From contig NZ_FOOF01000007.1 of the NCBI RefSeq assembly GCF_900113115.1, forward strand, positions 248,001-312,000: 64,000 nt of DNA, written 5' to 3'. Shown piece after piece: positions 20,130 to 29,126 of this stretch. Every line of letters starts with the position of its first letter. The first letter of the stretch is position 1. The DNA is from Duganella sp. CF458. Its GTDB lineage: Bacteria > Pseudomonadota > Gammaproteobacteria > Burkholderiales > Burkholderiaceae_D. The notes under the pieces were generated by a model that worked only from the letters and a program-made list of their open reading frames with translations, did not search any database and was not told the DNA's origin. A program made the translations under genes and the position numbers.

Positions 20130-21920
20130 TTACATGGCCTCCGATCCGCTATCCGCCGGCACCACGATTTCGGTGACGTTGGAGTCAGGAGGCACATTGG
20201 AGGCGCGCAAAGCATTGATTGCGACTGCCGCGAAAGTTGGTGCTGCGACCGTAGCGCCGAAGTGGCCATTCTGGGTCGGTTCGTCGATCATGACTGCAAT
20301 GATGAAGCGCGGCGCCGACATCGGCACGATGCCGACGAAGGAGCCGATGTATTTGCGCGGCATCGCGTAGCGGCCGTTCTCCGCCTTGTAGGCGGTGCCG
20401 GTCTTGCCGCCCACGCGATAGCCCGGGATCTGCGCCTTGCGCGCGGTGCCTTCCTTGCCGGACACCACGGTCTCCAGCATCTCGCGCATCTGCGCGGCGG
20501 TCTGCGGCTTGATAATCTGCTGGCCCAGCGGCTCTTTTTCGACCTTCTCAAACGACAAAGGAATGGTGTCACCATTCCGGGCAAACATCATGTAAGAGCG
20601 CGCCAGCTGTATCAGCGACACCGAGATACCGTTACCGTAACTCATGGTCGCCTGTTCGATCGGCCGCCATGATTTATAAGGCCGCACCCTCCCTGCCACC
20701 GCCCCGGGGAAACCCCACTTCGGCTGCTGGCCGAAGCCGACCTTGGTGAACATTTCCCACATATCCTGGGCCGGCATGCTGAGTGCAATTTTTGAAGTAC
20801 CGATATTGGACGACGTTTCGATGATCTGCCCCACATTGATCACGCCGTGCGCCTTGGTATCGGAGATCGTGCGGTCGGCGATGGTCAGCTTGCCGCCGCC
20901 GGTATCGATGAAGGTAGTCGGCTTGACGCGGCCGCTGTCCAGCGCCAGCGCCACCGTGATCGGTTTCAGCGTGGAACCGGGCTCGAAGGTGTCGGTCATC
21001 ACCCGGTTGCGCAGCTGCGCACCGGTCAGTTTGCGGCGGTCGTTCGGGTCGTAGCTTGGATAGTTGGCCAGCGCCAGCACCTCGCCGGTATGCACGTCCA
21101 GCACCACGGCGCCACCGGCCTTGGCCCCGAAATGCTCCACGGCCGATTTCAACTGGGTGTAGGCGATGTACTGGATCTTGCTGTCCACCGACAACACCAC
21201 GTCCTTGCCGTTGTGCGGCTCCACCTTGCCGCCGATGTCTTCGACAATGCGGCCACGGCCATCCTTGATGACGCGGCGCGAGCCCGGCTTGCCGACCAGG
21301 TTGTTTTGCTGCGCCAGCTCCATCGACTCCTGCCCCTTGTCGTCGACGTTGGTGAAGCCCACCAAATGGGTCATCACCTCGCCTTGCGGGTAGAAGCGCT
21401 TGTATTCAGGGCGGATGTCCATGCCGTCCAGGTCCAGCGCCTTGATCTTGTCGGCGGTTTCCACCTCGACCTGGCGTTTCAGGTAGACCAGGTTGCGGTC
21501 GGAATCGAGCTTCTTGCGCAGTTCGGCCTCGCTCATCTCCAGCAAGCCGGCCAGGGCGCGGATTTTATCCTTCGGCGCCGCCAACACTTCCTCCGGCGCA
21601 GCCCAGATGGCGCGCACGGGAATGGACGAAGCCAGCACCTGGCCGTTGCGGTCGGTGATCTTGCCGCGCACGGCCGGCAATTCCTGCATGCGCTGGTAGC
21701 GGTTGGCGCCTTCCTTCTGCAGGAATTGCTGCTGGCTCGAGGTGCCCTGCAACCAGACCGCACGCGCCGCCAGCGCGCCGAAGGCGATGAACATCCCGAA
21801 CAGCACCACGCGCGAACGCCAGCTTGGCAGTCGCACCGCCAATACCGGGCTCTTGGAGAAAGCCACGCCTTGCGAGCGTGCCACGCGCGCCGTTCCGTTT
21901 CCGCCGTTGGAGCGCATCAC
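20130..21920 (-). CDS. ftsI: Septal transpeptidase FtsI (PBP3)
   Basis: Division-specific class B penicillin-binding protein. The 596-residue protein has a cytoplasmic tail, one transmembrane helix near residues 37-57 (RVVLFGMFIAFGALAARAVW), a dimerisation/pedestal region, and the transpeptidase domain with active-site TFEPGSTLKP, SSN in ETSSNIGTSK and KTG in GGKTGTAYK. It overlaps ftsL by four bases and partners FtsW in septal synthesis. The long C-terminal extension after the KTG domain is within family range. Confidence 0.97.
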   Translation of the reverse strand: MMRSNGGNGTARVARSQGVAFSKSPVLAVRLPSWRSRVVLFGMFIAFGALAARAVWLQGTSSQQQFLQKEGANRYQRMQELPAVRGKITDRNGQVLASSIPVRAIWAAPEEVLAAPKDKIRALAGLLEMSEAELRKKLDSDRNLVYLKRQVEVETADKIKALDLDGMDIRPEYKRFYPQGEVMTHLVGFTNVDDKGQESMELAQQNNLVGKPGSRRVIKDGRGRIVEDIGGKVEPHNGKDVVLSVDSKIQYIAYTQLKSAVEHFGAKAGGAVVLDVHTGEVLALANYPSYDPNDRRKLTGAQLRNRVMTDTFEPGSTLKPITVALALDSGRVKPTTFIDTGGGKLTIADRTISDTKAHGVINVGQIIETSSNIGTSKIALSMPAQDMWEMFTKVGFGQQPKWGFPGAVAGRVRPYKSWRPIEQATMSYGNGISVSLIQLARSYMMFARNGDTIPLSFEKVEKEPLGQQIIKPQTAAQMREMLETVVSGKEGTARKAQIPGYRVGGKTGTAYKAENGRYAMPRKYIGSFVGIVPMSAPRFIIAVMIDEPTQNGHFGATVAAPTFAAVAINALRASNVPPDSNVTEIVVPADSGSEAM

Positions 21921-22189
21921 TTTTCGCCCTCCGTCAGGTATTGGGTACGGTTCGGGGTGAGCTGGGTCATATTCAGTTCACGGCGTGCGATTTCTTCGAT
22001 GCGGGCGTGCTTGCCCAGCGTCGACTGGTCGAGCTGGAGCTGGGCCCACTCGGTATCGAGCTGGCGCGCTTGCGTTTCCGCACGCTCCTGTTGCACGAAC
22101 AGGTGGCGCGCCTGGTATTGCGCGTTAACGGCCGAAAGGCCGCAAGCGACCAAGAGTGCCGTCAACACGATATTGATCTTGTTGCTCAT
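21917..22189 (-). CDS. ftsL: Cell division protein FtsL
   Basis: A 90-residue bitopic protein: a transmembrane helix at the N-terminus ([20 protein letters not shown]) followed by a periplasmic coiled coil ([19 protein letters not shown]). FtsL forms the FtsQLB complex. Sequence is poorly conserved across genera, so the call relies on size, topology and position between rsmH and ftsI. Both ends overlap the neighbours by four bases. Confidence 0.93.
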   Translation of the reverse strand: MSNKINIVLTALLVACGLSAVNAQYQARHLFVQQERAETQARQLDTEWAQLQLDQSTLGKHARIEEIARRELNMTQLTPNRTQYLTEGEK

Positions 22190-23151
22190 GGCAGGCCTCC
22201 GGCCGGAGGCAGGCGCATGGCAACGCGCATCACGGCCGATCGGGCGCGCGGGTTTTCATCCACCTCCTTGTCGGACGGCTTGATGCGGGCCAGCAGCTTC
22301 AGCTCCGGCTGCGGCAGGTCGACCGCCCTGATCGGCAGGCGCCGGTCCGGCTGCTCCACTTTGGCCTTGGAAGCGAGGAACTGCTTGACCATGCGGTCTT
22401 CCAGCGAGTGGAAGCTGATGATGGCCAGGATGCCGCCCGGCTTCAGGGCGTCGAAAGCCTGGCTCAGGGCCGATTCGAGGTCCTCAAGCTCCTTATTGAC
22501 GAAAATCCGGATAGCCTGAAAGGTGCGGGTGGCCGGATCTTTGCCCTTCTCGCGAGTCTTGACCGCGCCTGCCACGATACCGGCAAGCTGTCGTGTGCTT
22601 GAAATTGGCTCGACTGCCCGGCGAGCAACAATCGCCTTTGCAATCTGAAAAGCAAACCGTTCTTCCCCATAATCCCTTATCACCTTTTCCAGTGTTTTTT
22701 CTGATTCCGTGGCCAGCCACTCGGCAGCGGAGATACCGCGCGTGGTATCCATGCGCATGTCGAGCGGGCCATCGTTGCGGAAGCTGAAGCCGCGCGCAGC
22801 ATCGTCCACTTGTGGTGACGAGATGCCGAGGTCCAGCAAGATGCCGTCGACGGCTGGAATGCCGCGTTCGGCCAGCGCATCCGCCATGGTGGCGAAGCTG
22901 TCGTGCACGATGGTGAAACGCTTGTCGCCGATGGTTTCGGCGTTGGCGATAGCTTGCAGGTCTTTGTCGAAGGCGATCAGGCGGGCTTCCGGGCCCAGGC
23001 GGGACAGGATCAGGCGGCTATGGCCGCCGCGGCCGAAGGTGCCGTCTATATAAATGCCGTTGGCGCGCGCGCCGGCCAGGTCGAGCGCATCCACCGCTTC
23101 ATCTAACAGCACCGTACGATGCTGGAACTCTGGCACCGAGGTCGTCGTCAT
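22186..23151 (-). CDS. rsmH: 16S rRNA (cytosine(1402)-N4)-methyltransferase
   Basis: SAM-dependent methyltransferase acting on C1402 of 16S rRNA (formerly MraW). The 321-residue protein starts [16 protein letters not shown] and has the SAM-binding [36 protein letters not shown] with the typical DMRMD, and the C-terminal [16 protein letters not shown]. Canonical second gene of the cluster, overlapping ftsL by four bases and 13 bp after mraZ. Confidence 0.98.
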   Translation of the reverse strand: MTTTSVPEFQHRTVLLDEAVDALDLAGARANGIYIDGTFGRGGHSRLILSRLGPEARLIAFDKDLQAIANAETIGDKRFTIVHDSFATMADALAERGIPAVDGILLDLGISSPQVDDAARGFSFRNDGPLDMRMDTTRGISAAEWLATESEKTLEKVIRDYGEERFAFQIAKAIVARRAVEPISSTRQLAGIVAGAVKTREKGKDPATRTFQAIRIFVNKELEDLESALSQAFDALKPGGILAIISFHSLEDRMVKQFLASKAKVEQPDRRLPIRAVDLPQPELKLLARIKPSDKEVDENPRARSAVMRVAMRLPPAGGLP

Positions 23152-23164
23152 AGTGAACCGGGCC

Positions 23165-23593
23165 TCAGAAGGAGAAATCGGACAGGGTATCGGGCATGCC
23201 CACCTCGATGGTGGCTTGCTCGTTTGCGGCGCGCTTGACCGGATCCCAGATCTCGAAGTGGGTCAGCATGCCGGACAGCACGACGTCGCGGCCAAGACCG
23301 ACGGCGTCGCGCAGTTCAGGGGCAACCAGGATGCGGCCGGCCGAATCCATCTCGACGTCGGCGGCATTGCCCAGCAGGATGCGCTGCCAGCCGCGGGCCG
23401 ACATCGGCCACCCGGCGATCTGGTCGCGCTTGGCTTCCCAGACGTGGCGCGGATACATCAACAGGCAGCCATCCGGGTGTTTGGTAAGCGTGAGCCGTCC
23501 TTCGCACTGGATCACCAGTGCGTCACGATGCTTGGCCGGAATGGACATCCTGCCTTTCGCATCTAATGTGATCGCGGACGCGCCTTGGAACAC
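23165..23593 (-). CDS. mraZ: Transcriptional regulator MraZ
   Basis: A 142-residue AbrB-like DNA-binding protein with two SpoVT/AbrB half-domains: [16 protein letters not shown] near the N-terminus and [15 protein letters not shown] in the second half, each with the DxxxR signature. MraZ represses the dcw operon in E. coli by binding phased repeats upstream of its own gene; such repeats are present here at 23616-23650. The start is GTG at 23593 with AGAAGG seven bases upstream. Confidence 0.96.
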   Translation of the reverse strand: MFQGASAITLDAKGRMSIPAKHRDALVIQCEGRLTLTKHPDGCLLMYPRHVWEAKRDQIAGWPMSARGWQRILLGNAADVEMDSAGRILVAPELRDAVGLGRDVVLSGMLTHFEIWDPVKRAANEQATIEVGMPDTLSDFSF

Positions 23594-23615
23594 GACTTAA
23601 CCTTCTCTAAAAAAT

Positions 23616-23650
23616 CCCACAAAACTACACTTTTTCACACTATCGCCCAC
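23616..23650 (-). promoter_or_regulatory. MraZ box: four 10-nt-phased repeats
   Basis: Read on the minus strand the site is GTGGG, GTGTG, GTGTA, GTGGG, each starting exactly ten bases after the previous one. E. coli MraZ binds TGGG-type repeats spaced by five bases, i.e. with the same ten-base period. It lies 23 bp before the mraZ start codon and overlaps the -10 element of the promoter candidate, consistent with autorepression. Confidence 0.8.
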
Positions 23651-23677
23651 TTTAGAGGAAGCGCACAAGGTGGTCAA
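23649..23677 (-). promoter_or_regulatory. Candidate sigma-70 promoter of the dcw operon
   Basis: On the minus strand TTGACC (complement of 23672-23677) is followed after 17 bases by TAAAGT (complement of 23649-23654). Transcription would start within the first MraZ repeat. Confidence 0.6.
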
Positions 23678-23976
23678 GCGAATTTCCCAAGCGAAAACAG
23701 CGATTTGTCCAATGAAATTAAGGACTTAGCGGCATTCCTTGAGAAATAGCCGAAGTAAAAACCATTGAGAAATTAGGGACTTATGAAAGATACTGAAAGT
23801 GCTACTTCACGTGCAGGGCTGGCCAAATGCGGTAAAAATGACTAGAAATAAATTTGCAAAACCGCAGTTGGTTGCCTGAAGACAACGACACTTTAGCAAA
23901 TTAGCAACAAGTGCCGCAGACCGGAATCACCGGAGAATCACTGCTTGTCGCGCTTGGCGCGCGCTCTTTACCCTCG
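23678..23976. other. AT-rich intergenic region upstream of the dcw operon
   Basis: About 300 bp of markedly lower GC than the surroundings, lying between the mraZ promoter and the collagenase terminator. I see no convincing gene; a 20-codon frame starting at 23783 is too short to support. It may contain additional upstream promoters for the division operon. Confidence 0.5.
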
Positions 23977-24009
23977 AAAAAACATGCCGCCCAGTGTGGA
24001 CTGGGCGGC
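23977..24009 (-). terminator. Intrinsic terminator of the collagenase gene
   Basis: A perfect ten-pair stem GCCGCCCAGT / ACTGGGCGGC (23986-24009) with a four-base loop, followed on the minus strand by ATG and six Ts. It lies about 60 bp beyond the collagenase stop. Confidence 0.88.
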
Positions 24010-24070
24010 AACTTGTATAGACAAATGGCGCTAGCGCCGCTTGCCTACATTATACGGCTTGCGATACTTC

Positions 24071-26296
24071 TCACTCGTAAGTCACACCTACCGTCACGCC
24101 GCTGAACGGCTGCTTGGCTTCCAGGGTGAGGTAATACCACTGGTTGGCCGCCGGGCTCGCGATGCTGATCGTTTCAGCATTGCCGGCATTGGTCGACGCG
24201 ACATCATAGGACGAGGTGCTCGGGTAGCGGTTCAGGGCCAGGTACATGTCCATATTGCCGCTGCCGCCCGCGCTCATGATCTTCACGTTCTTGGCGCCAG
24301 CCGGCACGATCAGGTGCAGGTAGGTGCGCGTGCCGGAAGACAGGCTGCGGATCGCGCAGTTCTTGCCAAGGTAGGTTGGCGAAGCCTGGCCGCTGCAGGT
24401 CGGCAGGTTCGACACGCTGTCCGGCAGCGGTGGCTCGCCGGCGGTGGTGGCCGCATCGGCCCAAGCCGCGAACTCGTTGTCATAGCGGGTCCCGATGTCG
24501 CGCATGAAGTCGTTGTAGCGCGCATAGTCGCCGACGCGGAACTTGGCCAGCACCTGGTCCACATCGGCACGGTGGCGCTCCATCATGAAGCGGGTCGCCA
24601 TATAGCCCCAGCGGTAGGCGCGGTCCTGGTAGTCCGACATCGAGTAGGTATTGCCGAAGATGTCGCTCAGGCGGTACTTGCGGCTGCGCGCCATGTCGAT
24701 GGCCGGCTGGTTATTGTTCTTCAGCGACAGGTATTCCCCGATCCCCTCGATCCACCACACGGTCGGCACGGAAGTGCCCAGGCTGAAATTGCCGTACATG
24801 TCGTAACGGCCGTCCAGGTAGTGCACGTATTCATGCTCCAGGTTCCACACCTTGAAGGTCGGGCGCAGCCACGAAGCCTCGTGGGCGATAAAGCGCGCCT
24901 GGTTGCCCACCACCGAAGGATCGCCTTCCAGGTACATGCCGCCGTTATTGGTGTCGATGCCGTAGATCACGCTGGCGTACTTGCTGTAGTTGGTGTAGTC
25001 GTCAAACACCACCAGTTCCAGCGCTGTGTTGTTGTCATGCGCGACCGGGGTGCGGTTGGTCTGCAGCATGGTGTGGGCATAACCCTCTTCGGCCGCCAGT
25101 GCGGAGCAGATTTCCTGCACCTGCGCCTGCGTCACGTCCTGGGCGCGCAGGCGCAGGGTCGGGCTGCAGTTATAGCTGGTTTTCAGCACCACATTGGCCA
25201 ACTGGTCTTCGTAATTGCACACGCCATACTGCGCGCAATTGCCGTTGTCGTAGTACTTCACGGCCGACGCTGCCGCCAGCCACATGCCGCTGTCGGCGCC
25301 CAGCATGGTGCTGTTGTTCAGCGTGTTCTGCACCATCGGCTTGACTTGCGCCTTCAGGCCGGCGTACTGCATGAAGCGGAAGGTCTCGTTCGATGCATCG
25401 GTCAGCTGGTAGGCGGCATTGCTGTTCAGCAGGGCGGTCTTGTTGTTGGTGATGAACTTGTACAGTGCGTTGGCATAGGAAATGTCGTTCGACATGGCCG
25501 TGCCCACGTCCGGCATGGTGTGGGCGCGGAACAGCACGGTCAGCGCACCGGTCATGCCCGCGCCGGCGCTGTCCTGCTTCAACAGTTCCGCCGGCCCCGG
25601 CACCGACGGCGAGCTATTGGTGAAACGGGCCACGGTCGCTTTCGCATCGGGCAGGAACTGCACTTCGTCGTGCATATTGGTGACCAGCTTCCAGGTCTCG
25701 CCGGCGGTGGTCGGCGCAACGGTGTTGTTGGCGTACAGGCCGCTGCCCTGGGTCAGGCCGTGCAGTGCGGTGCGCAGCGGTGCGCGCACCGACTCGGTCA
25801 GGGCCGGAATGGTGCCGCCGCTGGCCTGGTAATAGCCGGCGCGCAGGTACAGCACCAGGTTCACCAGCTTCATATTCGTGCCGTTGTAGCTGGACGCCTC
25901 GCTGGCCAGGCGGCTGGCGACGGCGCTCACGTTGGCGCTGGAATAGATACTGGTGGCCAGCGACGGCGCGGCGGAGAACAGCGGATAGGTGCACTCGTAA
26001 TCCGGCAGGTTGGCCACGTATTCCGCCAATGCCGCACCGCTGTAGCTTGCCAGGACGTTCATGTCCTTGCACTGCGGCGTTGCCGCCATGGCCGCCATGC
26101 TGGTCTTCAGGCTGCGCGGCATCAGGTCATTGCGCGGCTTGCGCGTTGGCGCCAGGTCGTACTTGCTCTGCTCGACCGACGGCGGCAGGGTTTGCCGCTG
26201 GTGCGGCGCCGGCGGCTGGTGCAGCTTGTTACCGCTATCCGCTTGGGCTTGCGCGGCGAGCAGCAGGGCTGCTGCACCGATTGCTTTCAACATCAT
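24071..26296 (-). CDS. Secreted M9-family collagenase with C-terminal PPC domain
   Basis: A 741-residue secreted zinc metalloprotease. A signal peptide (MMLKAIGAAALLLAAQAQA) precedes an M9N-type helical region, then the gluzincin site HEYVHYLDGRYDMYG (about residue 487) with the downstream glutamate in WWIEGIGEYLS, and a C-terminal beta-sandwich pre-peptidase domain (YLHLIVPAGAKNVKIMS ... WYYLTLEAKQPFSG). The family cleaves native collagen or gelatin outside the cell, and the PPC domain often aids substrate binding. The start at 26296 follows GAGGTGGAG; a longer frame to 26362 would bury the signal peptide. Its own terminator suggests a single-gene unit. Confidence 0.93.
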   Translation of the reverse strand: MMLKAIGAAALLLAAQAQADSGNKLHQPPAPHQRQTLPPSVEQSKYDLAPTRKPRNDLMPRSLKTSMAAMAATPQCKDMNVLASYSGAALAEYVANLPDYECTYPLFSAAPSLATSIYSSANVSAVASRLASEASSYNGTNMKLVNLVLYLRAGYYQASGGTIPALTESVRAPLRTALHGLTQGSGLYANNTVAPTTAGETWKLVTNMHDEVQFLPDAKATVARFTNSSPSVPGPAELLKQDSAGAGMTGALTVLFRAHTMPDVGTAMSNDISYANALYKFITNNKTALLNSNAAYQLTDASNETFRFMQYAGLKAQVKPMVQNTLNNSTMLGADSGMWLAAASAVKYYDNGNCAQYGVCNYEDQLANVVLKTSYNCSPTLRLRAQDVTQAQVQEICSALAAEEGYAHTMLQTNRTPVAHDNNTALELVVFDDYTNYSKYASVIYGIDTNNGGMYLEGDPSVVGNQARFIAHEASWLRPTFKVWNLEHEYVHYLDGRYDMYGNFSLGTSVPTVWWIEGIGEYLSLKNNNQPAIDMARSRKYRLSDIFGNTYSMSDYQDRAYRWGYMATRFMMERHRADVDQVLAKFRVGDYARYNDFMRDIGTRYDNEFAAWADAATTAGEPPLPDSVSNLPTCSGQASPTYLGKNCAIRSLSSGTRTYLHLIVPAGAKNVKIMSAGGSGNMDMYLALNRYPSTSSYDVASTNAGNAETISIASPAANQWYYLTLEAKQPFSGVTVGVTYE

Positions 26297-26393
26297 GTCT
26301 CCACCTCTTCTGTTATGTAATGGGAGCGCCCATGCTAACGAGGAGAGGTGACGCGAATTCAAGCGTGCGCGCCGTTATGGTGATTTCTCTAAT

Positions 26394-27167
26394 TCAAGCA
26401 ACGTGAACTGCACAGGCGATGGGCGAAAAAGCCACAGGTGGACGCGAGCCGGAGCCGGTGCGGAACTGGCTTGGCGTATATCCGGTCATCGCCTTGAACT
26501 GGCGGCTGAAGGCACTGTGGTCGGTGTAACCGCATTCGCGCGCGATATCGGCGATGCTGCGCCCCGGGTGGGCTTCGATCAGCGCCAGCGCCCCTTCCAG
26601 CCGCGATTGCAGCAGCAGCTGGCGCGGACTGTAGTGGAAAACCTTCTGGAACAGGCGTTCCACACGCGCCAGCGACAAACCCTCTTCGCGCGCCAGGTCC
26701 GCCAGGTTCAGTTGCATGTGGAAGTTGTCGCGGATGCGCTGCGCAATGCGGGCCACCTGGCGGTACACAGGATGCTGCTCATCGACCAGGCCCAGGTCGT
26801 GCGAGGTGCCGACCAGGCCGACGATATCGCCTTGCTCGTTGCGCAGCGGGGCCTTATGGGTCAGGCACCAGCCGCGGCGCCGGTTCGGGTACAGGTGCAG
26901 TTCCAGGTGCTTCTCGATGGTGGCGCCCAACTCGATCACCTGCCGGTCCTGTGCCTCATAGGCCGCTGCCAGCGGGCGCGGATGCACGTCCATCACGGTC
27001 TTGCCGAGGATATCGGACTTGCTGCGCAGGCCGCAGCGGCGGGCCAGCGTGTTGTTGACGGCCACATAACGGCCATCGCGATCCTTCACGAAGAAGGCTA
27101 CTTCGGTCATCGCGTCGAACAGTTTCTCGATCGCGTCCAGCTCCACGTTCCAAGGACGGTCCGTCAT
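26394..27167 (-). CDS. PAS-domain AraC-family transcriptional regulator
   Basis: A 257-residue regulator with an N-terminal PAS domain (about residues 10-125: [23 protein letters not shown] ... LVGTSHDLG) and a C-terminal AraC double helix-turn-helix ([33 protein letters not shown]). The PAS domain would bind a small ligand or sense redox or light; the signal is unknown. The start ATG overlaps the glpK stop (ATGA), so it is translationally coupled to glycerol kinase and may regulate glycerol metabolism, by inference from context. Confidence 0.88.
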   Translation of the reverse strand: MTDRPWNVELDAIEKLFDAMTEVAFFVKDRDGRYVAVNNTLARRCGLRSKSDILGKTVMDVHPRPLAAAYEAQDRQVIELGATIEKHLELHLYPNRRRGWCLTHKAPLRNEQGDIVGLVGTSHDLGLVDEQHPVYRQVARIAQRIRDNFHMQLNLADLAREEGLSLARVERLFQKVFHYSPRQLLLQSRLEGALALIEAHPGRSIADIARECGYTDHSAFSRQFKAMTGYTPSQFRTGSGSRPPVAFSPIACAVHVA

Positions 27168-28648
27168 AAAGGTGTCTCCCATGCTTTGGCGCGCTCTGTG
27201 GCGCGATTCCATTTTGCCAGCAACTCGGCCCGCTGGTCATCCCCCATCGACGGGGTGAAGCGGCGCTCGCAGGCCCACTGCGTGGCGACTTCTTCCTGCG
27301 ATTCCCAAAAGCCGACGGCCAGGCCGGCCAGGTAAGCCGCGCCCAGTGCCGTGGTTTCGGTGACCTTCGGGCGTAGCACGGGAACGCCGAGAAGGTCGGA
27401 TTGAAACTGCATCAGCATGTCGTTGCGGGCGGCGCCGCCGTCGGCGCGCACCTCGGTCACCGGCATTGCCGCATCTTTCTGCATCGCAGCCAGCAGTTCG
27501 GCGCTCTGGTAGGCGATCGATTCCACTGCGGCGCGCGCGATGTGCGCCTTGTTGCTGCCGCGCGTCAGGCCGACGATGGTGCCGCGCGCATACGGGTCCC
27601 AATGCGGCGCGCCAAGGCCGACGAAGGCCGGCACCAGGAATACGCCGCCACTGTCAGGCACGCTGTTGGCCAATGCTTCCACATCGCTCGATTGCTGGAT
27701 GATGCCAAGGCCGTCGCGCAGCCATTGCACGGTGGCGCCGCCCATGAAGACCGAACCTTCCAGCATGTACTCGGTGGCGCCGTCGACGCGCCAGCCCACG
27801 GTCGACAGCAGGCGGTTGTGCGAGGTGCGCGGGTGGCGGCCGGCGTGCATCAGCATGAAGCATCCGGTGCCGTAGGTATTCTTCACCATGCCCGGCTGGT
27901 GGCAAGCCTGGCCGAAGGTGGCAGCCTGCTGGTCGCCTGCGATGCCGGCGACCGGGATCGCATGGCCGAACAAGGCTTCGCGCGTGCTGCCGACTTCTTC
28001 GCTGGAAGAGACCACTTGCGGCAGCATTTCTTCCGGGATGTCGAACAGCTGCAGCAGGTCCGAATCCCAGCGCATCAGGTGGATATTGAACAGCATGGTG
28101 CGCGAGGCGTTCGACACGTCGGTCACGTGCACCCCGCACAGCTTCCAGGCCAGCCAGGAGTCGATGGTGCCGAAGCACAGCGCCCCTTTGCGCGCACGTT
28201 CGCGCGCGCCGGGCACGTGGTCCAGGATCCATTTGAGCTTGGTGGCGGAGAAGTAGGCGTCCAGCTCAAGGCCGGTCGCGTCGCAGATCATTTTCGCCTT
28301 GCCGGCGGCGCGCAGCTCTTCACAGTAATCGGCGGTGCGGCGGTCCTGCCACACGATGGCCGGCGCGATCGGCTCGCCGGTCTTGCGGTCCCACACCACG
28401 GTGGTTTCACGCTGGTTGGTGATGCCGATGGCACGCACCTTCTTGATATCAAAGTCCTGCAGCACCTTGCGGGCCACGGTGATCTGGCTGTTCCAGATTT
28501 CGTTGGGGTCGTGCTCAACCCAGCCTGGCTGGGGGAAATGCTGGGGAAATTCCTGCGCCGCGCATCCTGCGATCTTGCCCTCATGGTCGAACAGGATGGC
28601 GCGTGAACTGGTGGTGCCCTGGTCCAGGGCGAGGATGTATTGAGTCAT
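27164..28648 (-). CDS. glpK: Glycerol kinase
   Basis: ATP-dependent phosphorylation of glycerol to glycerol-3-phosphate in the cytosol. The 494-residue protein is full length with FGGY-family signatures: [20 protein letters not shown] at the N-terminus, the glycerol-contact regions [11 protein letters not shown] and [11 protein letters not shown], and the ATP-binding [19 protein letters not shown]. No glpF, glpD or glpR is adjacent. The gene starts 15 bp after the 3' end of rnpB with GAGAG as a weak ribosome binding site, and no promoter or terminator fits in the gap. Confidence 0.97.
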   Translation of the reverse strand: MTQYILALDQGTTSSRAILFDHEGKIAGCAAQEFPQHFPQPGWVEHDPNEIWNSQITVARKVLQDFDIKKVRAIGITNQRETTVVWDRKTGEPIAPAIVWQDRRTADYCEELRAAGKAKMICDATGLELDAYFSATKLKWILDHVPGARERARKGALCFGTIDSWLAWKLCGVHVTDVSNASRTMLFNIHLMRWDSDLLQLFDIPEEMLPQVVSSSEEVGSTREALFGHAIPVAGIAGDQQAATFGQACHQPGMVKNTYGTGCFMLMHAGRHPRTSHNRLLSTVGWRVDGATEYMLEGSVFMGGATVQWLRDGLGIIQQSSDVEALANSVPDSGGVFLVPAFVGLGAPHWDPYARGTIVGLTRGSNKAHIARAAVESIAYQSAELLAAMQKDAAMPVTEVRADGGAARNDMLMQFQSDLLGVPVLRPKVTETTALGAAYLAGLAVGFWESQEEVATQWACERRFTPSMGDDQRAELLAKWNRATERAKAWETPL

Positions 28649-28663
28649 CTCTCAAGAATTAGT

Positions 28664-28992
28664 TGAAGCAAGCCGATAGGCCGGATTTTGTTACGGCACC
28701 CGAAGGTGCTATGACAGCCATTCCTCTAGGCGACGGATTACTCCGCCGCTCAAGCTTTCTACCCGCACGCTCCGCGAGCAACATCATCGCGTGCCTATTT
28801 GAAATTGCACCAGGTGGAGGTTACCGCGTTTCACCGTAACTTAATACGCTCGTCTCTGTGGCCCTATTCCTCGCCTTATACCATTGCTGGCTTTCAGCGG
28901 ACGGCCGTTAACCGTCACCCCGCTCTGTGGAGTCCGGACCTTCCTCCCGCCCATGTCTTGCAACATGGGCCAGCGGCTGTCTGGCTTGCTTC
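28664..28992 (-). ncRNA. rnpB: RNase P RNA (class A)
   Basis: The catalytic RNA of RNase P, which matures tRNA 5' ends. On the minus strand I read AAGCAAGCCAGACAG at the 5' end, the universally conserved GGAGGAAGGTCCGGACTCC segment, the ACAGAG and GAAACGCGG elements, GGTAACCTCCACC, AGAGGAATGGCTGTC near the 3' end, and terminal pairing of the 5' AAGCAAGCC with the 3' GGCTTGCTT. Length about 329 nt suits betaproteobacteria. Ends are estimated from terminal pairing and are accurate to a few bases. Confidence 0.95.
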
Positions 28993-28999
28993 GGGCGAT

Positions 29000-29027
29000 A
29001 TTCTACCAGCTTTGCCCCCGGGGTCAG
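29000..29027 (-). promoter_or_regulatory. rnpB promoter
   Basis: On the minus strand TAGAAT (complement of 29000-29005) lies about seven bases before the predicted RNA 5' end. The -35 hexamer at 16-bp spacing is CTGACC, contributed by the palindrome at 29020-29038. Confidence 0.65.
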
Positions 29028-29038
29028 GACCTGACCCC
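29020..29038. repeat. GGGGTCAGG-A-CCTGACCCC palindrome
   Basis: A perfect inverted repeat with nine-base arms and one central base, located between the divergent -10 elements of rnpB (29000-29005) and the thiamine-pyrophosphate enzyme gene (29044-29049). Its arms share the CCTGACCCC word with 2480-2514 and GGGGTC/GACCCC with 35747-35828. Confidence 0.75.
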
Positions 29039-29043
29039 GCCCA

Positions 29044-29049
29044 TATAAT
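29044..29049 (+). promoter_or_regulatory. -10 element candidate for the thiamine-pyrophosphate enzyme gene
   Basis: A consensus TATAAT, 78 bp before the preferred ATG. The -35 position at 17-bp spacing (GGGTCA) falls in the palindrome and is a poor match. Confidence 0.45.
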
Positions 29050-29126
29050 TTAGTGTCGCAAAACCGAAAGCCAATTCCCTATAGCAGGCATAGAATGCCA
29101 AATCCATGTATAAGAAGGCAAGTACC

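Noticed and set aside
23783..23845. Twenty-codon open frame in the mraZ upstream region
   Set aside because: Too short, no family resemblance and no conserved features visible; no support for translation.
24041..26320. 759-codon plus-strand open frame
   Set aside because: Antisense to the M9 collagenase, which has a signal peptide, zinc motif and terminator on the minus strand.
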